Translations under genes and position numbers: made by a program | Part shown: in pieces, positions 25,750 through 35,000 of the stretch | How the letters are laid out: the number at the start of each line of letters is the position of its first letter | Position numbering within the stretch: the stretch's first letter is position 1 | Notes under the pieces: generated by a model | Databases searched by the model: none | Told to the model about the DNA's origin: nothing | What the model saw: the letters and a program-made list of their open reading frames with translations, nothing else | Assembly (NCBI GenBank): GCA_964580575.1 | Contig: CAZOLJ010000009.1 | Coordinates: 12,758 to 76,757 of the forward strand | From: CAVPDE01 sp964580575 | Lineage (GTDB): Bacteria; Desulfobacterota; DSM-4660; Desulfatiglandales; HGW-15 | Direction: 5' to 3' | Length of the DNA: 64,000 nt

Positions 25750-25795
25750 TCTGATTGCCTCCTTCGGTGTTCTTCATTCGTCATTCGACATTCTG
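25703..25795. repeat. Word-repeat hairpin, GAATGTCGAATGAC family
   Basis: Left arm 25703-25740 (AATGTCGAATATCG, GAATGTCGGATGATGAAG) and right arm 25771-25795 (CTTCATTCGTCATTCGACATTC) are complementary in part. The left arm lies inside the reading frame of tatT. A remnant word (AATGTCGGATGAGG) occurs at 30403-30416. Confidence 0.75.
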
Positions 25796-25847
25796 CGGTT
25801 TGCTCTTGAAGTTCTTCAAAAACCCAAAGCGGCGCACATCCCCTGTT

Positions 25848-27074
25848 TTAATACCCAAGGAAAGGATCTCCCTTCTTGGGCGCTTCGTCAATGCATTTCT
25901 GAGCGAGGAACTGGGCGCCTGCGCCGTTCTCCATTTTGAGAACCCGGTGGTAGAATTCCATGGCCGTATCTCTTTTTCCGTCGAGATCGTAGCTCATTCC
26001 TTTCTTGAGAACGGGCCAGGCAATCATGTCAGGGTCGAGCCCTGGTTCGGCCTGGGAAAGAATGGCCTCCAGTTTGTTTCTTGCCTGTTGCGTCTGGCCT
26101 CTGAAAAGATGGTACGTCGCTTCAAGGTAAAGAGCCTGGTTCTCCCAAATGAGGCGATCGCTTCTGGTTGCTTTTTTTCGGCCCTCCGCACGGAGGGAAT
26201 CCACCATTTCCTTGTACTTGGAATCACTGTCCTGGCGGATATAGACAAGGCCTTCAAAAAAGGGATACCGCGTGTTCTTTCGGAATTTCGCTCTCAAATC
26301 CTGGATGAGGGGTAACGCTTTATCGTAGTCCTCTTCGAGGTAGAGATAAATGTGAATCAGCATGCTCTTGGACTCGAGCCCGGAGTAAAGCGCCTCGTTC
26401 GCCGCCACATGGAGTTTTCGCAGACCTTCGTCTTTGTCGCCTTTGTGAAGAAAAAGGTAGGTGAGGAATTTCAACACACCGGAGAGTTTTGCTGTGTAGT
26501 AGTCGTAGATGCCGAGCCCCAGGAGAACGTCTTTGTTGTTTGGGTCGAGTTTTTGGCAGGTTTTTAAAGCCTGAATGGCATCATAAGCGAGATTGTAAGA
26601 GGAAAACCAATTCTGCTGCATCAATTCGAAGCGGCCCTTGAACCCGAGAGCCCCTCCCAGGTAAAAATAACTGCGGCTGTCTTTCTCGTTCTTCTCAATT
26701 CTTTTTTTTGCAACGGATATGGTCTGATCGATTCGCTCCACGTACTCCTTAAGGTTTTGTGCAGTCCAGAAACCCACGGATAGCTTGGACCAGGTCACCA
26801 TGGCCATGTAGAAGTAGCCGACGGGGTGGTCCGGTCTTTCAGTGACCATCCTGGAAAAGCGCTTCTCCGCTTCATCGAATTCCAGGTCATACAGGTGGTT
26901 TATTCCTCTGATAATCTCCTGGTTGGGGTGTCGGATGTCCGGTTTGAGCGGTTCCGCCGCCCGGACATGCGAAGGAGAAAGAAAAAACACAAGAATCAAA
27001 AGGACTTGGAGATAAGTTCGGATGGCAAGACAAGAAAGGGGATTCACCTTTGTTCCACTCAACTTGGATAGCAT
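25848..27074 (-). CDS. Exported TPR-repeat protein of unknown function
   Basis: 408 residues. Hydrophobic N-terminal signal (YLQVLLILVFFLSPSHVRAA) followed by helical repeats: LYDLEFDEAEKRFSRMV, SRSYFYLGGALGFKGRFEL, and a C-terminal ATYHLFRGQTQQARNKLEA with KGMSYDLDGKRDTAMEFYHR. No lipobox was seen. Located upstream of tatT-dctP-dctQ-dctM on the same strand, separated by a hairpin repeat, and preceded by a candidate promoter, so likely first gene of that operon. A role in the transporter or in envelope assembly is a guess. The ATG at 27074 has no good ribosome site; a GTG at 27047 in frame is an alternative. Confidence 0.8.
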   Translation of the reverse strand: MLSKLSGTKVNPLSCLAIRTYLQVLLILVFFLSPSHVRAAEPLKPDIRHPNQEIIRGINHLYDLEFDEAEKRFSRMVTERPDHPVGYFYMAMVTWSKLSVGFWTAQNLKEYVERIDQTISVAKKRIEKNEKDSRSYFYLGGALGFKGRFELMQQNWFSSYNLAYDAIQALKTCQKLDPNNKDVLLGLGIYDYYTAKLSGVLKFLTYLFLHKGDKDEGLRKLHVAANEALYSGLESKSMLIHIYLYLEEDYDKALPLIQDLRAKFRKNTRYPFFEGLVYIRQDSDSKYKEMVDSLRAEGRKKATRSDRLIWENQALYLEATYHLFRGQTQQARNKLEAILSQAEPGLDPDMIAWPVLKKGMSYDLDGKRDTAMEFYHRVLKMENGAGAQFLAQKCIDEAPKKGDPFLGY

Positions 27075-27117
27075 TAGAACGCGTTCAGAAAGCTGTCTTT
27101 TTCGACTCTTGTCGAGA

Positions 27118-27162
27118 ATTGTATAAAATTCCTATTGAATTTACAATGTTGGAAATTATAAA
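27118..27162. promoter_or_regulatory. Overlapping divergent promoters (TPR/TRAP operon and rmlD-like gene)
   Basis: Plus strand: TTGAAT 27135-27140, 16-bp spacer, TATAAA 27157-27162, for the rmlD-like gene with a ~120-nt leader. Minus strand: TTGTAA (27146-27141), 17-bp spacer, TACAAT (27123-27118), for the TPR gene. The two overlap in an AT-rich island within the 217-bp gap, so they would compete for polymerase. Confidence 0.45.
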
Positions 27163-27291
27163 ATTAAGCATTTGTGGAGCGGTGCTTCTTTTTCATTCAT
27201 GCGACCGCGCGAAGAAGCCTTGGAAAAAGGGGGAAACCTCCGATTTTCTCCCGGCAAGGATTCTAAGGAATCATCAAGGGGCTAGGATAGA

Positions 27292-28191
27292 ATGAAGATC
27301 TTGCTCTTGGGAAGCAAAGGCATGCTGGGTAGCGATTGCAGGAGTGTCCTGAGTCAAAACTATGCAATCCTTTCTCCCGATAAAAAAGAACTGGATATTG
27401 TCAGTTGGGACAAGGTGATAGACCGGATGCACCATTTACATCCGGAGATCGTTCTCAACTGTGCCGCCATTACGGATCCGGACGTGTGCGAAGAAACCAG
27501 GCAGTCCTACATGGTGAAAAAGGTGAATATCGAAGGCCCGAGAAACATTGCGCAGGCCTCGGCCCGGTATGACTGCAAGGTGATCCAAATCTCCTCCGAT
27601 CAGGTCTTCAACGGTGAGAAGGCCATCCCGCAACCGTACTTCGAAGACGACACCCTCGATCCCCTCTCTGTCTACGGCCGCAGCAAGATGGAAAGCGAAA
27701 CGGCGGTCAGGGAGAATGCGTCTGATTATATGATCGTTAGGAGTGGATGGCTTTATGGCGCGGAGGGTGACAGCTTTATCAAGAGCCTGCTGACCAGCGT
27801 CTTCGGCAAGAAAAAAAGCCGAAAGGTCAAAGTGGTGAAAGATCAATTCGGTTCTCCCACCTGGTCCTATCGCCTGGCCCAGCAGATCCAGGAACTGATC
27901 CGTGCTGAGGGTAAAGGCACCTACCACGCCACGGCAGAGGGGTACTGCAGCCGTCTGGAGTATGCCCAGTTCATCGTGGACAAGCTGGGCGTGAAGGTCT
28001 CCCTGGATCCCTGCTCTCTATCGGAGTGTCGCAGAAAAGCGAAAAGGCCGGCCAATTGCATCCTGGAGAACAGGATTTTGAAGAAGCAGGGAATCAATCT
28101 CATGACGCCATGGAAGGAAGACCTGGAGCTTTTCCTGGATCAATTCGGCGACGATCTGATCAAACAGGCCAAAGCCGGAGGATCAAAGTGA
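27292..28191 (+). CDS. RmlD-like NAD(P)-dependent sugar nucleotide reductase
   Basis: 299 residues, extended SDR fold. N-terminal GSKGMLGSDC matches GxxGxxG; SSDQVFNG holds the active-site Ser/Thr region, and YGRSKMESE is the YxxxK catalytic pair; FGSPTWSYRLAQQIQEL is a dTDP-4-dehydrorhamnose reductase (RmlD) family pattern. Reduces a dTDP-4-keto-hexose, classically forming dTDP-L-rhamnose. No other rhamnose genes are nearby, so the exact sugar is open; the superfamily also holds MAT2B-like and other reductases. ATG at 27292. Confidence 0.82.
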   Translation: MKILLLGSKGMLGSDCRSVLSQNYAILSPDKKELDIVSWDKVIDRMHHLHPEIVLNCAAITDPDVCEETRQSYMVKKVNIEGPRNIAQASARYDCKVIQISSDQVFNGEKAIPQPYFEDDTLDPLSVYGRSKMESETAVRENASDYMIVRSGWLYGAEGDSFIKSLLTSVFGKKKSRKVKVVKDQFGSPTWSYRLAQQIQELIRAEGKGTYHATAEGYCSRLEYAQFIVDKLGVKVSLDPCSLSECRRKAKRPANCILENRILKKQGINLMTPWKEDLELFLDQFGDDLIKQAKAGGSK

Positions 28192-28257
28192 AACTCCCAG
28201 CCCAGCGGCTTGCTGAAAAATACCCATCTACAGCATTGCCGTCATCCCGAAGAAAAA

Positions 28258-28330
28258 GTGACAAGTGACGAGTCACGAGTGACAAGTCCCTGTTTTTGTC
28301 TCGTCACTTGTTACTCGTCACTCGTCACTG
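28258..28330. repeat. Word-repeat hairpin, GTGACAAGT family
   Basis: Left arm 28258-28286 (GTGACAAGTGACGAGTCACG and GTGACAAG), short T-rich loop, right arm 28301-28330 (CTCGTCACTTGTTACTCGTC and ACTCGTCACTG). Sits between the convergent rmlD-like and flavoprotein genes, where it could serve as a bidirectional terminator. Confidence 0.82.
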
Positions 28331-28396
28331 AAACAGACGCCCTGTATCCGATCCTTCTGCGAGTGACCTAGGGGCACAGTCCTTTTCAGTGTCCCG

Positions 28397-30316
28397 CTAG
28401 ATGCTTCTGCCGATAGTCGCCGCTTCTGAAATGGCCGCTTTTGCGCTTCTGGGCTCCAGGCAGTCCCCGATCTGGTACAAGGGAATTCCAAGAGACTGGA
28501 TCTGCTCGTAGAGGCTGTTGTCCGGCTTGTTCCCGATGGCGATAACCACGGCGTCCGCCTCGATGAAACTCTCTGTTCCGTCCTCCGCGGTCACCACCAC
28601 TCCGGCCTCTTCCACTCTGGAGAGCTTGCGTCCGGTCAGAAACCCCACTCCCCTTTCCCTGAGTTCTTTAAGAAGAACCTTCCTGGTGATGGACTCCAGA
28701 TTTAATGCGATTTTTGGAAGCTGCTCCACGAGGGTGACCGAGGAGCCGTGCTCAGCCAGGTGATGGGCAACCTCACACCCTGTGGCTCCTCCCCCGACCA
28801 CCACCGCTTTTCTCTTTTCCGGCGGGGCTCCGTTCAGAACTTCCTGAAGCCCGACCACAATAGATTTTTCGATTCCAGGCACGTTCGGCAAAAGGGGTGT
28901 GGCGCCTGTTGAGAGAATGACCGCGTCGGGCTTTTCCCGTTTAATCGTTTCCAGAGTCACTTCCGTGTTGAGATGGATGCGGATGCCCGCCTTTTCAACC
29001 TGCTTCTTGTGAAATTCGATGAGGCTGAGGATTTCCTTCTTGTACCTGGTGACGCTTCCGAGGTTCAACTGGCCGCCCAGGCGCGACTGCTTTTCATAGA
29101 GATGCACTTCGTGCCCCCGGATCGCGGCGACCCACCCCGCATGAAGGCCTCCAGGGCCGCCGCCCACGATCAAGACCTTCTTCCTTTTTTCCGCAGGACG
29201 TATTTCCATTTCCTTTTCCCGGCCGAGGGTGGGATTGACCAGACATTCCACGCGGCCCTTCCGGAATATGGATTCCATGCAGGTGTTGCAGGCAATACAG
29301 ATCCGGATGTCGTCGAGCTTCCCCTGCTGGGCTTTCTTGGGCATTTCAGGATCAGCAAGCAAACCTCTTCCCATGCACACGAGATCCGCTTTTCCGTCTC
29401 GGATGAGGGCGTCGGCCAAGAGGGGGTCATTGATCCGTCCCACCGCCATCACCGGGATGCGGAGCGCCTTTTTGATCGTGGCGGCAGAATCCGCAAGACA
29501 AGCTTTCTCCATGAACATGGGCTGGCAGATCCATTCCGGAGTCGCATCGTTTCCTGCCGACACCTGGACAATATCGATGCCCGCTGCGACCAGCAATTTG
29601 AGGATCTCGATGCTCTCCTCCACGCTGAGTCCGCCGGGAACGAACTCCTGGGCGCTGATCTTGAAGGAAAGGGGGAAGTCTTCCCCCACTCTCCTCCTGA
29701 CCTCTCTGACCACATCGACCGCAAAACGCGCTCTCCGGGTCGTGTCTCCTCCGTACGCGTCATCGCGAATGTTGGAGAATTTCGAGATGAACTGGTTGAT
29801 GAGATAGCCGTGGGCTCCATGAATCTCAATCAGCTCAAACCCTGCCTGAACAGCCCTTACCGCAGCGTCTCCGAACTTCCCGATAATGTCCTGGATCCCT
29901 TCAACGCTCAACGGTTCCACTTCGCCGCTGATGGTGGGGCAGGGGAGATTGGAAGGGGCAAAGGGCTTTCGCTTGATCACCCGGCTGGAGGTCTGTCTTC
30001 CGCCGTGATGAATTTGAACAGCGGGAAGCGCCCCCTCTGCTTTCATCACCCGAGCGATGCGGGAGAGGCCTTCAATGAACCGGTCGTCAAAAATCCTTGC
30101 CTGGTGAGGGGACACGATGCCTTCCGGCGAAACAGCGCAGGCTTCCACGATCACCATGGCCGGACCGCCGGAAGCTCGGCCCCTGTAATGTTCAACGGTC
30201 TTGTCGTTGATGGATCCGTCGTCTTCAATCAAAAAGGAGGCGAGGCCGGGCATCACGATTCGGTTCTTAAGGTTGCGACCTTTAATGGTAAACGGTTCAA
30301 AAAGATGCTTGAGCAT
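28397..30316 (-). CDS. 2,4-dienoyl-CoA reductase-like / Old Yellow Enzyme FeS flavoprotein
   Basis: 639 residues, the standard length for the FadH/TMADH/BaiCD family. N-terminal OYE-type FMN barrel (LFEPFTIKGRNLKNRIVM; EIHGAHGYLINQFISK), then 4Fe-4S cysteines CIACNTCMESIF with C further on at VECLVNP, then FAD-binding GGGPGGLHAG and NAD(P)-binding GGGATGCEVAHHL. Likely reduces a carbon-carbon double bond of an enoyl or dienoyl-CoA; bile-acid or aromatic substrates are also known for relatives. ATG with GAGGAG upstream and its own promoter candidate, downstream of the succinate-to-acetyl-CoA cluster on the same strand. Confidence 0.9.
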   Translation of the reverse strand: MLKHLFEPFTIKGRNLKNRIVMPGLASFLIEDDGSINDKTVEHYRGRASGGPAMVIVEACAVSPEGIVSPHQARIFDDRFIEGLSRIARVMKAEGALPAVQIHHGGRQTSSRVIKRKPFAPSNLPCPTISGEVEPLSVEGIQDIIGKFGDAAVRAVQAGFELIEIHGAHGYLINQFISKFSNIRDDAYGGDTTRRARFAVDVVREVRRRVGEDFPLSFKISAQEFVPGGLSVEESIEILKLLVAAGIDIVQVSAGNDATPEWICQPMFMEKACLADSAATIKKALRIPVMAVGRINDPLLADALIRDGKADLVCMGRGLLADPEMPKKAQQGKLDDIRICIACNTCMESIFRKGRVECLVNPTLGREKEMEIRPAEKRKKVLIVGGGPGGLHAGWVAAIRGHEVHLYEKQSRLGGQLNLGSVTRYKKEILSLIEFHKKQVEKAGIRIHLNTEVTLETIKREKPDAVILSTGATPLLPNVPGIEKSIVVGLQEVLNGAPPEKRKAVVVGGGATGCEVAHHLAEHGSSVTLVEQLPKIALNLESITRKVLLKELRERGVGFLTGRKLSRVEEAGVVVTAEDGTESFIEADAVVIAIGNKPDNSLYEQIQSLGIPLYQIGDCLEPRSAKAAISEAATIGRSI

Positions 30317-30345
30317 GGTCTCCTCGGAACTGTCTTAAGCGTAAG

Positions 30346-30375
30346 TAAATAGTCGCTTCGCTAGAAGAGTGTCAA
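30346..30375 (-). promoter_or_regulatory. Candidate promoter for the FadH-like flavoprotein
   Basis: Minus strand TTGACA (30375-30370), 18-bp spacer, TATTTA (30351-30346). Lies in the 100-bp gap after the fumarase gene, suggesting separate expression. Confidence 0.5.
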
Positions 30376-30416
30376 TTGAAAAGCTATATTCCGAGCAGAA
30401 CAAATGTCGGATGAGG

Positions 30417-32030
30417 CTATCCTAGGAGGCGATCAAAGAAGTCATTCCCCTTGTCGTCCGTGATGATGAAAGCAGGAAAGTCCTTTACGGTAATCCGGTA
30501 AATCGCTTCCATGCCCAGTTCCGGGTATTCCAGCACCTCCATGCGGGTGATGCACTCTTTTGCGAGGCGTGCTGCAGGTCCCCCGATCGAGCCGAGGTAG
30601 AAGCCCCCGTATTTCTTGCAGGCTTCTTTGACGAGGGCGGAGCGATTTCCCTTGGCGAGCATCACCATGGAGCCTCGGTGGGCCTGGAAAATGGGAACGT
30701 AGGGATCCATTCGGCCTGCAGTGGTCGGTCCGAAAGAGCCGCACGCGTAGCCGGGAGGGGTCTTGGCAGGACCTGCGTAATAGATAATGTGGTCCTTGAA
30801 ATAATTCGGCAGATCTTCCCCGCGGTCCAGTCTCTCCTTGAGTTTCGCGTGAGCGATGTCTCTTGCCACGACCATGCTCCCGTTGAGAACCAGCCGGGTG
30901 GACACAGGGTATTGGCTTAGGGTCGCCCGAATCTGATCCATGGGTTGATTCAGGTCCAGGGCGACCGCCTTGTCCTGCGACCACGCCGGCTCGGGCAGGA
31001 ACCGGCCGGGCTGGGTGTTCAGGGCTTCGAGGAATATTCCGTCCCTCGTGATCTTGGCTTTGACGTTTCTGTCCGCGCTGCAGCTCACGCCGAGGCCGAT
31101 GGGGCAGGAGGCGCCATGCCTGGGAAGCCGGATCACCCTGACGTCCAGGCAAAAGTACTTGCCGCCGAACTGGGCGCCGATCCCGAGGCTCTGGGACATT
31201 TTCAGGACTTTCTCTTCCATGGCTCTGTCCCTGAAGGCCTGTCCGCCTTCATTTCCTTTGTCCGGGAGGGCATCGAGGGTGCCGGCTGTGGCGAGTTTGA
31301 CGGTTTTGAGGTTGGCCTCGGCAGAGGTGCCGCCCACCACAAAAGCGAGGTGGTAGGGAGGGCACGCTGCAGTGCCAAGCGTTTTCATCTTGGCGGCCAT
31401 GAAAGCGCTCAAGGCTTGAGGGTTCAGGACCGCTCTGGTTTCCTGGAAGAGAAAGGTCTTGTTGGCGGAACCTCCCCCTTTGGCGATGAAAAGAAACTCA
31501 TAGGTTTCGCCCTCCGTCGCATAAAGGTCAATCTGGGCCGGAAGGTTGCACCCCGTGTTTTTATCCTCGTACAGGGAAAGAGGCGCATTCTGGGAGTAGC
31601 GCAAGAAATTCCTGGTGTAGGCGTTGAAAACACCTTTCGAGAGAGCTTCCTCATCCGAAGTTCCTGTCCAGACCTGCTGCCCCTTTTTCCCGATCACAAT
31701 GGCCGTTCCCGTGTCCTGACACATGGGAAGCACGCCCTCTGCGCTGATCACGGCATTGTTTAGCATCTCCAGGGCGACATATCGATCGTTCTGGGAAGCC
31801 TCAGGGTCTTTGAGGATCTTTGCCAGAAGCTCCAGATGAGACGTGCGGAGCAGGTGCGCGACATCCTTGAAGGCGGTTTCTGCAAGAAGCGTGAGGCCTT
31901 CAGAGGCGACCTTGAGCACTCTCCTGCCTTCGAACTCGCTTTCCGACACGAACTCCTTTGTCAGAAGGCGATAGGAAGTCAAGTCCTTGCCCAAAGGGAA
32001 AGGTTTCTGGTACTTGAACTCAACAGCCAT
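30417..32030 (-). CDS. fumA: Class I (iron-sulfur) fumarate hydratase
   Basis: About 537 residues, single-chain class I fumarase with alpha and beta parts fused. Conserved Cys ligands of the 4Fe-4S cluster are seen at LPMCQDTGTAIV, KNTGCNLPAQIDLY and GTAACPPYHLAFVVGG. The beta part contains IYYAGPAKTPPG, FGPTTAGRMD and KKYGGFYLGSIGGPA. Catalyses fumarate to malate, in line with neighbours sdhCAB and mdh. The ATG at 32030 was chosen (GGGGA upstream, N-terminus MAVEFKYQKPFPLG); a longer open frame upstream is repeat-derived. Oxygen-sensitive enzyme, as expected in an anaerobe. Confidence 0.94.
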   Translation of the reverse strand: MAVEFKYQKPFPLGKDLTSYRLLTKEFVSESEFEGRRVLKVASEGLTLLAETAFKDVAHLLRTSHLELLAKILKDPEASQNDRYVALEMLNNAVISAEGVLPMCQDTGTAIVIGKKGQQVWTGTSDEEALSKGVFNAYTRNFLRYSQNAPLSLYEDKNTGCNLPAQIDLYATEGETYEFLFIAKGGGSANKTFLFQETRAVLNPQALSAFMAAKMKTLGTAACPPYHLAFVVGGTSAEANLKTVKLATAGTLDALPDKGNEGGQAFRDRAMEEKVLKMSQSLGIGAQFGGKYFCLDVRVIRLPRHGASCPIGLGVSCSADRNVKAKITRDGIFLEALNTQPGRFLPEPAWSQDKAVALDLNQPMDQIRATLSQYPVSTRLVLNGSMVVARDIAHAKLKERLDRGEDLPNYFKDHIIYYAGPAKTPPGYACGSFGPTTAGRMDPYVPIFQAHRGSMVMLAKGNRSALVKEACKKYGGFYLGSIGGPAARLAKECITRMEVLEYPELGMEAIYRITVKDFPAFIITDDKGNDFFDRLLG

Positions 32031-32039
32031 AATCATCCC

Positions 32040-32080
32040 CTGTGTGTGACTCTGCCCCTTTGTCACTCTGCCCCTTTCTT
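32040..32080. repeat. Partial word repeat between por and fumarase
   Basis: Two direct copies of a TGACTCTGCCCCTTTG/TCACTCTGCCCCTTT word in the 49-bp gap. It resembles one arm of the GGGACAAAGG family without the complementary arm. Confidence 0.5.
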
Positions 32081-35000
32081 TATCCTGCCGCCAGCTTCTT
32101 GTAGGTTTCGAAGCGGTCCTTCATATCCTTTTCGGCTTTTTCAAACAGCTTTTCCGCAGCGTCCGGAAAGGTTCTGGTCAGGCTGGAGTAGCGCACCTCT
32201 CCCATGAGGAATTCCTTGAAATTGCCCGTGGGCTCCTTGGAATCCAGGGTAAAGGGGTTCTTGCCATCTTCTTTCAGCCTCGGATCAAAGCGATACAGAG
32301 GCCAGTAGCCGGCCTCTACGGCCAACTTCTCTTCGTTCTGGCTTCTGCTCATGTTGATCCCGTGGTTGATGCACGGCGCGTAGGCAATAATGAGAGAAGG
32401 CCCGTGATAGCTCTCCGCTTCAAGAATCGCCTTCAGGACTTGGTTCTTGTTGGCGCCCATGGCCACGGAAGCGACATAGACATACCCGTAAGTCATAGCC
32501 ATCCTGCCCATGTCCTTCTTCCGGGTCGGCTTGCCGCTTGCTGCGAACTTGGCTACAGCGCCGGTGGGAGTGGATTTGGAAGACTGGCCTCCGGTGTTGG
32601 AGTAAACTTCTGTATCGAGAACCAGGATGTTCACGTCATAACCGCTCGCGATCACGTGATCCAGTCCGCCGTAACCGATATCGTAAGCCCAGCCGTCTCC
32701 GCCGAAGATCCAGATCGACTTTTTGGTCAGGTAGTCGCTGCGGTTGAGGATCTCGTATAGAAGAGGGGAGGCGGGGGCTTTCTTCTCGAACAGCTCCGCT
32801 TCAAGAAGTTCCTCGATTTTGCCCGCGAATTCCTTCGATTTCTCGCCATCCTCCATATGATCCAGCCAGAGCTGGAAGGCTTCTTTGAGCTCCGGGGACA
32901 TCTCGACTTTGAGAGCCTCGCGAACAAGGTCAGCGAGCTTGTTCCTCCTCTGCGTCACAGCCAAGGACATGCCGAGCCCATATTCGGCGTTGTCTTCGAA
33001 CAGGGAGTTCGCCCACGCAGGACCGTGGCCGTCCTCATTCACCGTGTAGGGGCAACTCGGCGCCGAACCTCCGTAGATGGAAGAACAGCCCGTGGCGTTG
33101 GCGACCAGCATCCGGTCACCGTAGAGTTGGGTGACGAGCTTGATGTAAGGGGTTTCCCCGCACCCCGGGCATGCTCCGGAGAACTCGAACAAAGGCTGCC
33201 TGAATTGGCTTCCCTTGACCGAGGTGGCGGGCACGACGTCGTCCATCACCGGAAGTTCGGTCGAAAAGATGTGGTTGGGAACCTGGGCGTCTGTTTGGGT
33301 CTCCAGCGGTTTCATGACAAGGGCCTTTTGTTTCGCCGGACAGATGTCCGCGCAGTTGCCGCAGCCTGTGCAGTCCAACGGGCTCACCTGAATACGGAAC
33401 TTGAGACCCTTGAACTCCTTGCCCTTGGCCTCCACCGTGACAAAGGCCTCGGGTGCATCCTTGAGGTCTTCGTCCGAGGCCAGAAGCGGACGAATCACGG
33501 CGTGAGGGCACACGAAAGAGCACTGGTTGCACTGGATGCAGTGTTCAGGGAGCCAGGCCGGCACGTTGATGGCAATCCCTCTTTTCTCGTACTGAGTGGT
33601 GGCGGTGGGGAAAATACCGTCTGCCGGGAGCGCGCTGACCGGGAGATTGTCTCCCTGCTGCGCCAGCATCGGCCGCATCACCTTGGTCACGAATTCAGGC
33701 TCGCCTTTTTCAAGGTAGGCTTCCTGACCAGCCTTGGCCCAGGAGGCAGGATAGGCGATTTCCTGCAGGGCGCCTACGGCGCCGTCCACCGCGGCCTCGT
33801 TCATCTTGACCACGTCTTCTCCCTTTTTGCCGTAGGTTTTCTCAATGGCATCTTTGATGTAGCGGAAAGCCTCTTCAGGCGGGATCACCTTGGCGATATG
33901 GAAGAAGGCCGCCTGCATGATCATGTTGATGCGGCCTCCCAGGCCGAGCTCGGTTGCGATCTTGACGGCGTCAATGTTGTAGAATTTGAGCTTCTTCTGC
34001 GCGATCTTGCGCTTCAAAGGGTTGGGCAGCTTGCTTTCCATTTCCTCCAGAGTCCAAGGAGAGTTCAGGAGAAAAGCGCCTTCCTCTCGGATCCCTTCGA
34101 GAATGTCGTATTGAGTGACAAAGGCCGGGTTGTGGCACGCGATGAAGTCCGAGTGAGTCAGAAGATAGGGCGACTGGATTCTGCTCGGTGAAAAGCGAAG
34201 ATGGCTCATGGTGATGCCGCCGGACTTCTTGGCGTCGTAAGCAAAGTAGGCCTGGGCATACATGCCCGTGTTTTCTCCGATGATCTTGATGGAGTTCTTG
34301 TTCGCGCCCACGGTGCCGTCGGCACCAAGACCCCAGAATTTGCACCTCACCGTGCCCTTGGGCGCAGGGTCAATGTCTGCGCCAAGCTCCAGGGAGGTGT
34401 GAGACACGTCGTCCGTAATCCCCACAGTGAAGTGGTTCTTGGGGGCTGAGCCTCTCAGGTTGTCGAAAACGGCTTTGACCATCACCGGGGTAAAATCCTT
34501 GCTCCCCAAGCCGTACCGGCCTCCAACCAGCACAGGGCCGTCGCCCGCGTTCTGAAAAACCGTGCACACGTCCCTGTAAAGGGGTTCTCCCAGGGCGCCG
34601 GGGGATTTGGTTCGGTCGAGCACAGCCATTCTCTTGACGGAGGAGGGGAGGGCTCTCAGGAAGTGCTCCTGGGAAAAAGGATGGTAGAGCCGGGCTTTGA
34701 TCAGGCCAACTCTCTCCCCAACCCCATTGAGGTAGTCGACGGTTTCCTCGATCACGTCGCAGCTCGATGCCATGGAGAAGAGGATTCGGTCCGCCTCAGG
34801 GTCGCCGACATAATCAAAAAGATTGTAGCGCCTGCCGGTGAGATCCCCTACCTTCTGCATTTCTTCCTGCACCACATAAGGGATTCTTGCAAAGTAAGGA
34901 TTGGCGGCTTCCTTGCTCTGGAAGAAAACATCCGGGTTCTGGGACGTGCCTCGCAGCTGCGGGTACTCGGGATTCATGCAGCGGCTTCTGAAATCATCGA

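Noticed and set aside
28258..28330. CRISPR-like array in the GTGACAAG repeats
   Set aside because: Words are short, degenerate and without spacers of constant length; arms are inverted to form a hairpin, and no cas genes occur in the window.
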